64,000 bases of DNA. It comes from Terriglobia bacterium (GTDB lineage: Bacteria > Acidobacteriota > Terriglobia > JAJPHL01). Numbering within the stretch: the first letter of the stretch is position 1; the number at the start of each line of letters is the position of its first letter. Made by a program: the position numbers and the translations under genes. Below are positions 41,595 through 50,586 of this stretch, in pieces. Location of the stretch: assembly GCA_021325275.1 (NCBI GenBank), contig JAJPHL010000036.1:124001-188000 (forward strand), given 5' to 3'. Below the pieces are notes generated by a model that had not been told where the DNA came from, did not search any database, and saw only the letters and a program-made list of their open reading frames with translations.

Positions 41595-41954
41595 ATGCCG
41601 GTCAATACGAAGTCAGAGACGAAGACGCGTGGTTGCCCGCCCGAGAACGTATGGGTGGGCGTCGCTGCGGGACTCGTGCCCAATAGCGACGCCGTCGTTT
41701 GGATCGCGCATGCTTCGGAGTGCGATCCCTGCGCCGCGCTTTTGCGCGAGGCATTACAAGATGTGGGGCAAGATGTTGGGCCAAACGCAGCGCTGGAGCC
41801 CTCCGCCGAGGACATCGCGCAAATCGAGCCCATCGATACGCCGGCGTGGCGCAATCGCATGGCGCGAATGTTGAGTGACGTGTCGGGCCAACGCCGCGCA
41901 GGAACCGCGCGGCAAGGCGGATGGCGCGATTGGCCGCGGCGTCCCGCACGTTAG
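41595..41954 (+). CDS. Short protein resembling an anti-sigma-like N-terminal zinc finger, probably truncated
   Basis: Protein of 119 residues. CPPENVWVGVAAGL at 14-27 followed by WIAHASECDPCAALL (HxxxCxxC, residues 36-50) is like the zinc-finger N-terminus seen on putative anti-sigma factors and on TPR/CHAT proteins of Solibacter relatives ('CP.E..W..LAAG...AHA..C..C...L'). In those proteins a membrane helix and a long C-terminal part follow; here the sequence ends after an Arg-rich stretch (QRRAGTARQGGWRDWPRRPAR), which looks like out-of-frame readthrough. A good ribosome site (CGGAG) precedes the ATG. Likely the front end of a lost larger gene, or a small stand-alone regulator. Confidence 0.5.
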   Translation: MPVNTKSETKTRGCPPENVWVGVAAGLVPNSDAVVWIAHASECDPCAALLREALQDVGQDVGPNAALEPSAEDIAQIEPIDTPAWRNRMARMLSDVSGQRRAGTARQGGWRDWPRRPAR

Positions 41955-41975
41955 CGCGTCAACAGGGCCGCGCCA

Positions 41976-41984
41976 TGTTAAGTT
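41976..41984 (+). promoter_or_regulatory. Extended -10 of the DUF3303 gene
   Basis: TGTTAAGTT (TGn + TAAGTT) ends 7 bases before the ATG at 41991; a leaderless arrangement. Confidence 0.4.
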
Positions 41985-41990
41985 CGATCC

Positions 41991-42266
41991 ATGCTCTTCA
42001 TGGTCATCGAACGCTTCCGCCATCGCGATCCCAAACCAATCTACAAACGTTTTGCCGAAAGCGGCCGCCAAATGCCCGAAGGACTTTCCTACGTGGGCAG
42101 TTGGATCGAAGCGAATTTCGATCGCTGCTGGCAACTGATGGAAACGAACGACCCGAAACTCCTTCAGCGGTGGATCCTGCATTGGTCCGACTTAGTGGAG
42201 TTTGAAGTTGTGCCCGTCACGCCGTCGAAAGATCTCACCGAAATGATGAAAGATTTCGTGCGTTAG
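41991..42266 (+). CDS. DUF3303 family protein
   Basis: Protein of 91 residues starting MLFMVIERFR and continuing with YKRFAESGRQMPEGLSYVGSW and CWQLMETNDP, the pattern of the DUF3303 family of small single-domain proteins. They resemble dimeric alpha-beta barrel (YCII/NIPSNAP-like) folds; no function is established. It is soluble. It is convergent with the GH20 gene, whose stop overlaps its own by four bases. The ATG has no Shine-Dalgarno sequence but lies 7 bases past an extended -10. Confidence 0.85.
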   Translation: MLFMVIERFRHRDPKPIYKRFAESGRQMPEGLSYVGSWIEANFDRCWQLMETNDPKLLQRWILHWSDLVEFEVVPVTPSKDLTEMMKDFVR

Positions 42267-44266
42267 GGCGCCGTCTTCAACCCGACCGCCTCGGCCGGCG
42301 GCAAGATGCGATTGGTACGATATGCCGCGGCGGCGCGCCGGATCGTGTCGATTTCCTCGAGCCACATCCGCGCCTCGCGATCGTAGAGGATCATCACGTT
42401 GCCGAGCCAGTACGGGCGATTCTCCGCCAGCCACAAGCGTCGATATTCCGCAGCCAGCGCGGTTGTCGCATCGCGGCCGTCTTGCAAGAGTCCGTTGACG
42501 CTGTTCAGCTTGCTTGTGGCGCGATTCACACGCGCTGGCGTGTCCTGATTCGCGTAGGCGTCCTGCCAGGCATCGGCCATTACTTTGGCGTAAAGGGATT
42601 TCATCCCAACGTAATCCAAGCGACGCGCTGCGAAGACGTGAGCATCGAGAAGGTCGGCGTTGCGGCGGGCTTTACTGCGGTTCTTCTCGATCAGCTCGAT
42701 GGCCTCTTCCGAATTCAAGCGAATCTGCGAAGCGACCGGCAGCATCTGTTCAAGATTCTTGCGTTCCCCGGCGTCGAAGGGGTTCAACCACGCGACGTTG
42801 TTGTAATTGGCGTCGCCCAGGCGCGCGGAAATCAGCAGGCCGTGCACCGAATTGATTTTCCAAATCGCGCGCGAGAACTCGTCTCCGGGATTGCGGAAGA
42901 ACGACCAATCGAAGGCCGCGCGAAATCGCTCGGAATCGCTGTCGCCTTGCTGCCACGCGGCCGCCGCGCCGTAGATCACCGGATACCAAGTCATGCTGAA
43001 GAGCGCGTCGCCCCAATCGTCCCACGTGGTATTGAATTGACCGATCGCGCCGGCCGCCTGACCCTCGCGCGTGAAGACGCGAATGTTGGGAATCGCTTGA
43101 TCGAGATTCGGAAAAATGCGATTCCAATTGTTCACGCCGGGGCACACCATCAAATCGAGTCCGGCGTCGCGGAACGGTTTGATCTGCCGCGTGAAACTGG
43201 GCGCGGCGTTGTAGCCCCAGCTCATCACGATGATGTCTTTCGGCAAATCCTTCAGGAATTCCGGATGATTCAGCGCGATGTCGCCCCAGAACATCAGGCG
43301 TTTCTTGTACGGCGCAAGAATCTCCGACACTTTTTTCATGTGATCGAAGTAGACGCGCCCCACGCCTTCTCTGTCGGCCAGTTCTTTCGTTTGGCCCTGT
43401 CCCAACTCCGCCGTTTCGTCGCCGCCCACGTGAAGGAACGGCCCCGGATAGAGCGGAACGATTTCCGCGTACAACTCCTTGATGAAATCGTACGTCTTGG
43501 GATTCGCCGGCGAGAGTACATGACCATACGGCGTCTCGGCCATCGGCGCGTATTTTTCCAGCTTCAGCACGTGATGCAGATGGCCGAACGTTTGCTGCTC
43601 GGGAACGATGTCCACGTGGAATTGCCGCGCGTACTTCACCAGCTCCTTCACTTCGTCCTCGGTGAGCGACCCGCCGGGCGGACCGATCAGCGGCTCGCTT
43701 TTGTACGCGTAGGTGTGCTCGATGTAGAACGAGTACAGATTGATCTTGTATTCGGCGGCGGTGCGAATCTGGCGCTTGATGTAATCGGTGGTCGGCACGG
43801 GGCCGCGAGACAAATCGTCGTGCAATCCGCGCCAACGCATCGCCGGCCAATCGGTGATCGTGGCGGCAGGAATTCCCGTGGGTTCCACCATTTGCCGCAA
43901 CGTTTGTACGCCGTAGAAAATGCCGGCGGCGGTACGCGCGGTGATGCGCACTTGCTTCGCACTGCTCTCGATGCGATATCCTTCGTCGCCCAATTCCGCC
44001 GACGCGTCCTTGCGAGTCAGTACGATTTGGCCGCCCGATCCGCCGCCGATCTTCACTTTGCTCTTGGTCGCGGACGTAATTTCCTCGGCGAGCAAGCTGG
44101 CCGCGAAGCGATCTTCGGGATCGTTCGAGGCCACGGAAATCGTGACGCCGGAGCGAAGTGCCATCCGGCCGTCGTGCAGTTCGACGTTCCGGGGATAGGG
44201 GATGACGCGTAGATCAGCCGCCATGGCCGCCGATGCCGCTAGACACACAGCCAAAATGTATTTCAT
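42263..44266 (-). CDS. Secreted beta-N-acetylhexosaminidase (GH20)
   Basis: Glycoside hydrolase of 667 residues that removes terminal GlcNAc or GalNAc, as in chitin or peptidoglycan fragments. It has a signal peptide (1-16, ending AMA), an N-terminal GH20b domain (17-135), and a barrel starting at MRWRGLHDDLSRG (143-155). The catalytic pair is in LHVGGDETAE (Asp283 and Glu284), the substrate-assisted mechanism of the family. The C-terminal 170 residues are helical. The ATG at 44266 overlaps the stop of the M1 peptidase gene by one base (TGATG) and has GAGG upstream. Cotranscription with an aminopeptidase suggests joint digestion of glycopeptides or cell-wall debris. Confidence 0.92.
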   Translation of the reverse strand: MKYILAVCLAASAAMAADLRVIPYPRNVELHDGRMALRSGVTISVASNDPEDRFAASLLAEEITSATKSKVKIGGGSGGQIVLTRKDASAELGDEGYRIESSAKQVRITARTAAGIFYGVQTLRQMVEPTGIPAATITDWPAMRWRGLHDDLSRGPVPTTDYIKRQIRTAAEYKINLYSFYIEHTYAYKSEPLIGPPGGSLTEDEVKELVKYARQFHVDIVPEQQTFGHLHHVLKLEKYAPMAETPYGHVLSPANPKTYDFIKELYAEIVPLYPGPFLHVGGDETAELGQGQTKELADREGVGRVYFDHMKKVSEILAPYKKRLMFWGDIALNHPEFLKDLPKDIIVMSWGYNAAPSFTRQIKPFRDAGLDLMVCPGVNNWNRIFPNLDQAIPNIRVFTREGQAAGAIGQFNTTWDDWGDALFSMTWYPVIYGAAAAWQQGDSDSERFRAAFDWSFFRNPGDEFSRAIWKINSVHGLLISARLGDANYNNVAWLNPFDAGERKNLEQMLPVASQIRLNSEEAIELIEKNRSKARRNADLLDAHVFAARRLDYVGMKSLYAKVMADAWQDAYANQDTPARVNRATSKLNSVNGLLQDGRDATTALAAEYRRLWLAENRPYWLGNVMILYDREARMWLEEIDTIRRAAAAYRTNRILPPAEAVGLKTAP

Positions 44267-46857
44267 CAGTGTTTCCTCAAGAATTCCGCCACCGATGGGC
44301 CTTCGCGTTTGCGCAGACTCACGCAATTCGCCACCGAGTCGGCGACTTTCGCGAGTTCCTTCTGCGTGCCTTCCACTTGATGCGCCGGATCGGCGAAGAA
44401 CTTCGTGGCGCGTTCAAGGCGCGCTTCCGAGCAGCCGTCGGCGAATTGAGGCAGAAACGCCGCCACATCCGGCGGAATGCGCTTCACGATGGCCGCGTAG
44501 TTCGCAGTCATCCACTCAAATGCGCGATCTTCGTTCACCAGATCGCCTTCGCTGATCACATTGGGAATGGTCAACACTTCTTGCGGACGCGTCTTGGAAT
44601 CGAGCGCGTACTCCAGCGCGCGCCCCACCAACGCCGGATCGCGGAACTCGCCGAGCGAAAGGAGGTAGCGCTGGCGGTCCGCGGGAATTTGCGTGGTTTC
44701 AAAGCGGCGCTGGTATTCGCTGAACAACGCGCCGTCGCCGCGCATGGCGGAGAGCCGCAGGGCGTTGGTGGCGAGCGCGGGATCGATCGACGCGGCGTCG
44801 TGCGCGTACGCGTGCGCCAGGCGTTGCGCTTCTTTCATCAGCGCGGCATCGCGCCCCTCGTTGGCCAGCCGATAGAGCAGGCGCGGGCGCAGGAAACTCA
44901 CGGCATCGGGCTCGCCGGATTTTTTCTCCAGACCCCAGCGATCGAACGCCGGCCGCAGCGTCTTGCGCAAATACGCCGCATACGCGCCTTCCAGCGGTTC
45001 GGTGACGAACGCGATTTCCACTTTGCTCAAACCGTTCAACAGCGAGTTGATCACCTGCGGTGCGGTGTCGTCCGCGAAGCGCCCGAGCACGCGCAAGTAT
45101 TCGTCGCCGTGAATTTCGCCGGCATCGAGGAGCGCGGTGACGTTGGCGATCAAGCCGACGCGTTCGCGAACGCTCAGGTGGGCCCGCGCCGGCGCCTCGG
45201 TCATGGCGTCGAGCATCGATCCGGGAACTTTCCAGCGGTAGTAGCCTTCTTCGCCGGCATTCGGATGCACCCACGCGATTTCCTTGCCGAGCGCCACGTG
45301 CTGCTCGCGTCCCGTGAGCAAAACGGCGTACGTTTCTCCCGACGAAGTCTTCAGCACTACGGGAATCTGCCACATCTCGCCGTTCCCTTTGACGCCATAG
45401 TTCACGAAACGATGCTGCCGCAGCGTGATTCCGTCTTTGGCAGGCTCCACGCTGACCAGCGGCACGCCGCCTTGATCGAGAAACGTGGCCATCGGCGTGT
45501 TGATATCTTTTCCCGCGGCGGCGCCGAGCGCTTTCCACAAATCCGCGGCGGCGGCGTTCTTCCACTCGTGCGCCTTCAAATAATCGATGACGCCCTGGCG
45601 GAATTTCTCCGGTCCCATCCAACGCTCGAACATGCCGAGCACGCGCTGGCCTTTCTGATACGCGAGTTCGTCGGCGGCTTGCAGGAAGTTTTCGTTGGCC
45701 GACACCGGCTGGCGGATCGCGCGCGTCGACGGCTTGGCGTCGGTGAGCATGGCGCGATCGGCGCCGGCGATCTCTTCGGTATCGATGCTCAGTTCGGGAT
45801 AAAGCTGATGCGTGATCTTGTCGCCCATCCAGGAAGCGAATGATTCGTTGAGCCACAAATCGTCCCACCATTCCATCGTGACCAGATCGCCGAACCACAT
45901 GTGCGACAACTCGTGCGCCATCACCGCGCAGAGATTCCGTTTTTGCACCACGCTCGCAGCGCGCGAATCGACAAGAAGAATGCTGTCGGCGTAGGTGACC
46001 AGTCCCGCATTCTCCATCGCGCCGGGCCAAAATTCCGGCACGGCGATCTGATCGAGTTTTTCGTACGGATACGGCCGTTGAAAATATTCTTCGAGGGCCG
46101 CGAGAATCGGCGCGGTAACTTTCATCGCTTCCGCCGTCAGCGCCGCTTGCCCCTTTGGCGCGATGATGCGTCCGGGAATTCGCAGATCCGGAACAGGCAC
46201 CGTTTCGAGCGGTCCCACGGCGATGGCCAGCAAGTACGTCGGCATCGGCGGAGTTTTCTTGAACCTGATGATTGTCGAAACACCTACAGGCTTAACCCAT
46301 TCGATGGGCGTGTTGGTCACCGCGAGATCGCCGCACGGGACCGTGAGCGTGATTTGAAACGGATACTTGAATTCCGGCTCGTCCCAGCAGGGGAAGGCGC
46401 CGCGCGCATCGTCGGATTCGAATTGCGTGAAGGCGTACGCCGCGCCGCCCGTTTCCATGCGATACAAACTGGTGGCCTGCGTGTTGAACGGCGCGGAAAA
46501 CTCGATTTCGAGAATGTACGATCCAGGGACCAGCGGGCGAGACGCGCGCGCCGTGACGAGTCCCTTCGAAACGCCCGATTCGTGCGCAACTTCGATGCGT
46601 TCCGTTCCATGGTGCAGCGTCACGCGATCGAGTTTCATGTCGCGCGCGTGAAAGCGGAATTGACTGACGCTTTCGCGGACTTCCAGGTCGATCACCGTTT
46701 GCCCGCTAAATTCTTGACGGCGCGGATCGACGGTCAGTTGAATGGATTGAGATGCCGGGATTACTTCGCGGGTCAACCGCAAAGGGTCCTTCATTTGTGC
46801 ACTGGCAGGCAAAGTCATAAGCGAGACGAGCGGCAACCCCACACGCCTGTCGTACAC
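44266..46857 (-). CDS. M1-family aminopeptidase (ERAP1/PepN-like)
   Basis: Zinc aminopeptidase of 863 residues with all classic signatures: WPGAMENAG (GAMEN exopeptidase motif, 279-283), HELSHMWFGD (His315, Glu316, His319) and LWLNESFASWMG (Glu338), then an ERAP1_C-type helical domain (about 540-840). The first 21 residues (YDRRVGLPLVSLMTLPASAQ) look like a weak signal peptide, so it is probably exported. The GTG start follows the stop of the O-antigen ligase gene with no gap. GH20 follows with a one-base overlap, so the glycan locus, the peptidase and the hexosaminidase may lie on one long minus-strand transcript. Confidence 0.93.
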   Translation of the reverse strand: MYDRRVGLPLVSLMTLPASAQMKDPLRLTREVIPASQSIQLTVDPRRQEFSGQTVIDLEVRESVSQFRFHARDMKLDRVTLHHGTERIEVAHESGVSKGLVTARASRPLVPGSYILEIEFSAPFNTQATSLYRMETGGAAYAFTQFESDDARGAFPCWDEPEFKYPFQITLTVPCGDLAVTNTPIEWVKPVGVSTIIRFKKTPPMPTYLLAIAVGPLETVPVPDLRIPGRIIAPKGQAALTAEAMKVTAPILAALEEYFQRPYPYEKLDQIAVPEFWPGAMENAGLVTYADSILLVDSRAASVVQKRNLCAVMAHELSHMWFGDLVTMEWWDDLWLNESFASWMGDKITHQLYPELSIDTEEIAGADRAMLTDAKPSTRAIRQPVSANENFLQAADELAYQKGQRVLGMFERWMGPEKFRQGVIDYLKAHEWKNAAAADLWKALGAAAGKDINTPMATFLDQGGVPLVSVEPAKDGITLRQHRFVNYGVKGNGEMWQIPVVLKTSSGETYAVLLTGREQHVALGKEIAWVHPNAGEEGYYRWKVPGSMLDAMTEAPARAHLSVRERVGLIANVTALLDAGEIHGDEYLRVLGRFADDTAPQVINSLLNGLSKVEIAFVTEPLEGAYAAYLRKTLRPAFDRWGLEKKSGEPDAVSFLRPRLLYRLANEGRDAALMKEAQRLAHAYAHDAASIDPALATNALRLSAMRGDGALFSEYQRRFETTQIPADRQRYLLSLGEFRDPALVGRALEYALDSKTRPQEVLTIPNVISEGDLVNEDRAFEWMTANYAAIVKRIPPDVAAFLPQFADGCSEARLERATKFFADPAHQVEGTQKELAKVADSVANCVSLRKREGPSVAEFLRKH

Positions 46858-48300
46858 CTATCCTATACCAGGGATTTGCCGGCGCGCGGCACGGCGGCTT
46901 TCCCGAAATGCCACGCCGAGAATCGCCAGATACACCGCGGTGACGCGCCAAAACGTGAGGATGTCGCCGGAGAGCATTTGCACCATTTCGCCGAGCCAGA
47001 AACAAAAAAGGAATCGGCCGAGTCCCGCGAGATCGTCGCGCTCCGCATGCGCGAGCCGCCGCGACCACGCGAGTACCGCCGAGCAGAAGGCGAGCAACGC
47101 GAACAATCCCGGCACACCCGTCTCCATCAGCATCGCCAGATACATGTTGTCGGCGACCATGGGACGCGCAAAGTAATTCGTGTACGGCAACGACTTGTAA
47201 CCGATGCCCAAAATAATTTGCGCGGGATGATCGAGGATGAACGCGCCGAGATTCGTCCATGTATCGAGCCGCTGCGACAGCACTTCGTTGGGATTCGCGA
47301 AAAACGCCGTGACGCTGTACTGCAATCGCGAGCCGTAAGGCAGTAGTAAATCGGGCGCCACGAGCAGGCCCGTTACGGCGATCGCGGCGATCAGCGCTAC
47401 CAGCATGGCCATCGAGCGAAGGCGCAGCGTGCCGCGGCGCATCCAGGCGAGCGCCCCCAGCGCGACGATCAGGCTGGCCAGCGATCCACGGGAAAACGAC
47501 AGAACCAGCGCCAGCGCCAGCGCCGGCACGGGAGTCCACAGAAGCCACGCCGGCAAGCGAAGCGCGCGTCGCGCGTCGCGGCCGAGCGCGAGGATGAACG
47601 TTAGCATCATCGCGCAAAAATTCCCGAGCGCGCTGGCGTCATAGAAGACACCTTGGGCGCGACGGACGGGAGCCGTCTGGCCGCCGTAGATATATTGCTC
47701 GGAAAATCGCACGCTGCGTGGCAACTGATACTGAAAATCGATCACCGCGAAGACCGCCGTAACCAGCGCCGCGGCGAGAATCATTCGCAACAGCGGGGCG
47801 TGATCCCAATCGGCATCGAGCGGGCCGCCAGCCAGCCAAAACATCAACACAAATCCCGACGCCAGCAAGACCCAACGTATGAACGATTGGCCGGCCACCC
47901 CTGCATTCGAGTAATACAAAGTCCACGGCAGTGAGACCAGCGACGCGCCGAGCAGCAATGCCGAAGCCGTGGCAACGGGCCCGCGCTCGATGCGCCATTC
48001 GCCCAGGCGCACCCAGATGACAAGGAGTCCCGCGGCGAAGACGGCCATCGCGGGATGAAACGGCAATTCAACGCCCGCGATGGTCAGCGGCAGCGGCGGC
48101 AGCAGCAATCCAGCGAACACGAACCACCACGTCCACGCGGCGGGACGCGCGAGAAAATAAAATGCCGCCACCGCCGCCGCGGCAGCGACCCAGATCACCG
48201 CCGCGGCCGGCACGTCGCGGACTAGAGCCGCGGCGGCCGCTGCCGCGGCCAGCGCCGCGAGGACCCAACTGTTGCGATCGCGCGCGGATGCGGCCGTCAT
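46858..48300 (-). CDS. O-antigen ligase/polymerase family membrane protein
   Basis: Integral membrane protein of 480 residues with about twelve hydrophobic segments, of the Wzy_C/RfaL family, which polymerises glycan repeat units or attaches them to a lipid acceptor at the periplasmic side. The family's central part is recognisable: ALVLSFSRGSLASL (near 265-278) before a hydrophobic run, then a periplasmic loop with the conserved basic residues (SQRLDTWTNLGAFILDHPAQIILGIGYKSLP), followed by VADNMYLAMLMETGVPGL. It lies in an operon with GT4 and Wzz, overlapping the GT4 gene by four bases. A second ligase-like protein is encoded 3 kb away. Confidence 0.88.
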   Translation of the reverse strand: MTAASARDRNSWVLAALAAAAAAAALVRDVPAAAVIWVAAAAAVAAFYFLARPAAWTWWFVFAGLLLPPLPLTIAGVELPFHPAMAVFAAGLLVIWVRLGEWRIERGPVATASALLLGASLVSLPWTLYYSNAGVAGQSFIRWVLLASGFVLMFWLAGGPLDADWDHAPLLRMILAAALVTAVFAVIDFQYQLPRSVRFSEQYIYGGQTAPVRRAQGVFYDASALGNFCAMMLTFILALGRDARRALRLPAWLLWTPVPALALALVLSFSRGSLASLIVALGALAWMRRGTLRLRSMAMLVALIAAIAVTGLLVAPDLLLPYGSRLQYSVTAFFANPNEVLSQRLDTWTNLGAFILDHPAQIILGIGYKSLPYTNYFARPMVADNMYLAMLMETGVPGLFALLAFCSAVLAWSRRLAHAERDDLAGLGRFLFCFWLGEMVQMLSGDILTFWRVTAVYLAILGVAFRESRRAARRQIPGIG

Positions 48301-49406
48301 GCCACAACCTCGCGTAGCGCCGGGATCGACGCGCGAATCGCTGCTTCAAAGTTGGCGCGCGTGAAACGCAGACTATTTCGCCGCGCGATGGATGGATCAA
48401 AGAACATTCCCTCAAACTTTTGCATCGCCGCGCACAGCGACTCCACCGTTTGCTCGCCGAAAAACACGCCCGTCTCGTCCGGGATCACGCTTTCGAGCGC
48501 ACCGCCTTGCCCATACGCGATTACCGGACGGCCGCACGCCTGCGCTTCCACCGGACATATGCCGAAATCCTCGAGTCCCGGAAAAAGCAGCGCGCGGCAA
48601 CCGCGATAGAGTTCGCGCAAACGCGCATCGTCGATCCATCCCGTGAATTCGACGCGGCGCCCCGCGATCTTCCGGAGCGCCACCGTTTGCGTGCCGCGTC
48701 CCGCGACGATCAAGCGGCGATCAAGCGTTTCCGCGGCGCGAATCGCCAAGTCGACCCGCTTATAAGGCTCAAGCGCCGAAACGACCAAGTAGTAGTCGCC
48801 CGCCGGCGCAACGTCAGGCGTGAAGAAGCCGGTATCCACAGGCGGATACACCACCTGCGCGTCGCGACCGTAAACATCGGCGATGCGCCGGCGCACATTT
48901 TCCGAGTTCGCCAAAAATCGCGAAACGCCTCTCGACGCCGCGAGATCCCAGCGGCGCAGCCAGGGCTCCAAGAGCTTGAGCGCGGGCCGCTTGATCGCCG
49001 CGCCCAAGCCAAACTTGAAGTAGTCGCTTTGCGCGGCCCACAGGTAACGCATCGGCGTGTGACAGTAACAGACGTGCGGAACACCTTTTGGCACGCGCAC
49101 GCCCTTGGCTACCGCGTGACTGCTCGAGATCACGAGATCGTAGCCGCGCAAATCGAACGACTCGACGGCCCGCGGCATCAGGGGCAGCAGATTGCGGTAG
49201 TAGCGGAGCACGCCGGGCAATCGATTCAGCGGCGACGCGATAATTTCGTGGGCGCGAATTTCCTCGCTGACTCGCTCAGGAGTGTAGAAGAGAGTGAAGA
49301 TGGTGGCGCCGGGAAAAATCGCGCCGAGCGCAGCCAAAACTTTTTCGCCGCCGCGCATGCCGGTGAGCCAGTCGTGGATCAGCGCCACGCGCATGCTTGG
49401 GTCCAT
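48297..49406 (-). CDS. Family 4 glycosyltransferase
   Basis: GT-B glycosyltransferase of 369 residues (365 from the internal ATG). MRVALIHDWLTGMRGGEKVL opens the acceptor domain, with HVCYCHTPMRYLW near 118 typical of a mannosyl/glucosyl-transferase subgroup. The donor domain has YYLVVSALEPYKRVDLAI (near 207), and the E-x7-E-like motif appears in FPGLEDFGICPVEAQACGRPVIAYGQGG (near 280-305). It is cytoplasmic and peripheral. It overlaps the ligase gene by four bases and lies 10 bases after wzz. Probably adds a sugar to the lipid-linked repeat unit. Confidence 0.9.
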   Translation of the reverse strand: MDPSMRVALIHDWLTGMRGGEKVLAALGAIFPGATIFTLFYTPERVSEEIRAHEIIASPLNRLPGVLRYYRNLLPLMPRAVESFDLRGYDLVISSSHAVAKGVRVPKGVPHVCYCHTPMRYLWAAQSDYFKFGLGAAIKRPALKLLEPWLRRWDLAASRGVSRFLANSENVRRRIADVYGRDAQVVYPPVDTGFFTPDVAPAGDYYLVVSALEPYKRVDLAIRAAETLDRRLIVAGRGTQTVALRKIAGRRVEFTGWIDDARLRELYRGCRALLFPGLEDFGICPVEAQACGRPVIAYGQGGALESVIPDETGVFFGEQTVESLCAAMQKFEGMFFDPSIARRNSLRFTRANFEAAIRASIPALREVVA

Positions 49407-49416
49407 AACGCCAGGC

Positions 49417-50520
49417 TTACCACCGCGCCGCCGTGGGCCGGCGTTCTTCGGAGGGTTCGCGGATCGCAGTGGCGCGTGCCGCGTTGGCGTTCCACAATTC
49501 GTACAGCGACGCCGCCAGCAATCCCAGCAGCACGGCGAGAATCGTGTTTTGCAGCGGATGCGGACTCGCCGGCTGCGACGGCACGGCGCCAGGATCGGCG
49601 ATTTCCATTTCCTCGCGGCGCACGGCGCCGGAAGAAATGTCGGTGACGCGCCGGGCCAACGACGAATAACGATCGTCGGCGGCTTGCAGTTCGCTGTCCA
49701 ACACGGTTCGCCGCGTGTCGATTGCCGCGTAATCGGCTTGGCTCTTGGCCAGCGCCGCTTGCATGGACGCCAGCGCCGTTTTCACGACCTGCACGTGCGC
49801 GCGCAGCGCGGTGGTCATGTTTCGCGCCGCTTCCGCCGACGCTCCCGAGGAAGTCGCGCGCCCTTCCTGCTCCGCCAGGCTCATCTCAGAGTCGTTGAGA
49901 TCCTGCTCCAAGCGTCCCTTGCGCTCGATTTGCGCTTCCGCCTCGCGCCGGACCTCGTCCTCGCGGCTGGTGCGGCGAAATTGTTCAGCGACCGATTGCA
50001 CCGCGAGCAACGTCTTGTGCGCCTCCTCGGCGTCCTTCACCGCCAAGGCGCGGATGCGGTCGCCCTCCTCGCGGTTCATGCGCGCATTTTCGTCGCGCAA
50101 GATTTGTCCCAAGCGCAACGCCGTTTCGTGCGCCTTCGCGGGATCGGCGAGGATCACCGAAACTTGCAACACGCGCGTGCCCTTCAACACAGACGCCCGA
50201 AGCGCCGACCGCCGGAATTGCTCCGGAGAGAATTGCGTGTCGAGATGGGTGTCGTGCAGGAGCGTGGTGAGCACGCCGTCGCTCTCCACGAACGGCTCGA
50301 AACTGCGCAGGGAGTCGAGATAGGCGGGGCTGAGTGCCGCTGCGGCGTTCGCTCCCAAAGGCGGCTGGATCAACACCAGCGTAGTCGCTTCGTACTTCTT
50401 GGGAAGGAGCAAACTGATGGCGAGCGCGATCACTCCGGCGCCCACGCCGACCGCAAGAATCCGCTTCCAGCGGCGCGGCAGCGCGCTCAAGGACTCCAAG
50501 GGCTGGAGCGAATCCGGCAT
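49417..50520 (-). CDS. Wzz-type polysaccharide chain-length regulator
   Basis: Inner-membrane polysaccharide co-polymerase of 367 residues. One membrane helix lies near 20-40 (ILAVGVGAGVIALAISLLLP), followed by the Wzz N-terminal YEATTLVLIQPP segment. Long periplasmic coiled-coil helices cover about 120-310, and a second helix lies near 327-345 (NTILAVLLGLLAASLYELW). There is no cytoplasmic kinase domain, so it is the short, Gram-negative Wzz/GumC-like type that sets chain length with a Wzy polymerase. The ATG is preceded at 7 bases by TAAAAT and has no ribosome site, so it seems to begin the minus-strand transcript wzz-GT4-ligase. Confidence 0.85.
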   Translation of the reverse strand: MPDSLQPLESLSALPRRWKRILAVGVGAGVIALAISLLLPKKYEATTLVLIQPPLGANAAAALSPAYLDSLRSFEPFVESDGVLTTLLHDTHLDTQFSPEQFRRSALRASVLKGTRVLQVSVILADPAKAHETALRLGQILRDENARMNREEGDRIRALAVKDAEEAHKTLLAVQSVAEQFRRTSREDEVRREAEAQIERKGRLEQDLNDSEMSLAEQEGRATSSGASAEAARNMTTALRAHVQVVKTALASMQAALAKSQADYAAIDTRRTVLDSELQAADDRYSSLARRVTDISSGAVRREEMEIADPGAVPSQPASPHPLQNTILAVLLGLLAASLYELWNANAARATAIREPSEERRPTAARW

Positions 50521-50526
50521 AGCGAC

Positions 50527-50532
50527 ATTTTA
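50527..50532 (-). promoter_or_regulatory. -10 box directly upstream of the Wzz gene
   Basis: TAAAAT on the minus strand ends 7 bases before the ATG at 50520. No -35 or TGn extension is obvious, so it is weaker evidence than the other boxes. Confidence 0.35.
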
Positions 50533-50586
50533 GCTTAGTCGGCGCGGGGGTGTATGATTCTCGCTCGGAAGACCCAAGTGATTTCC

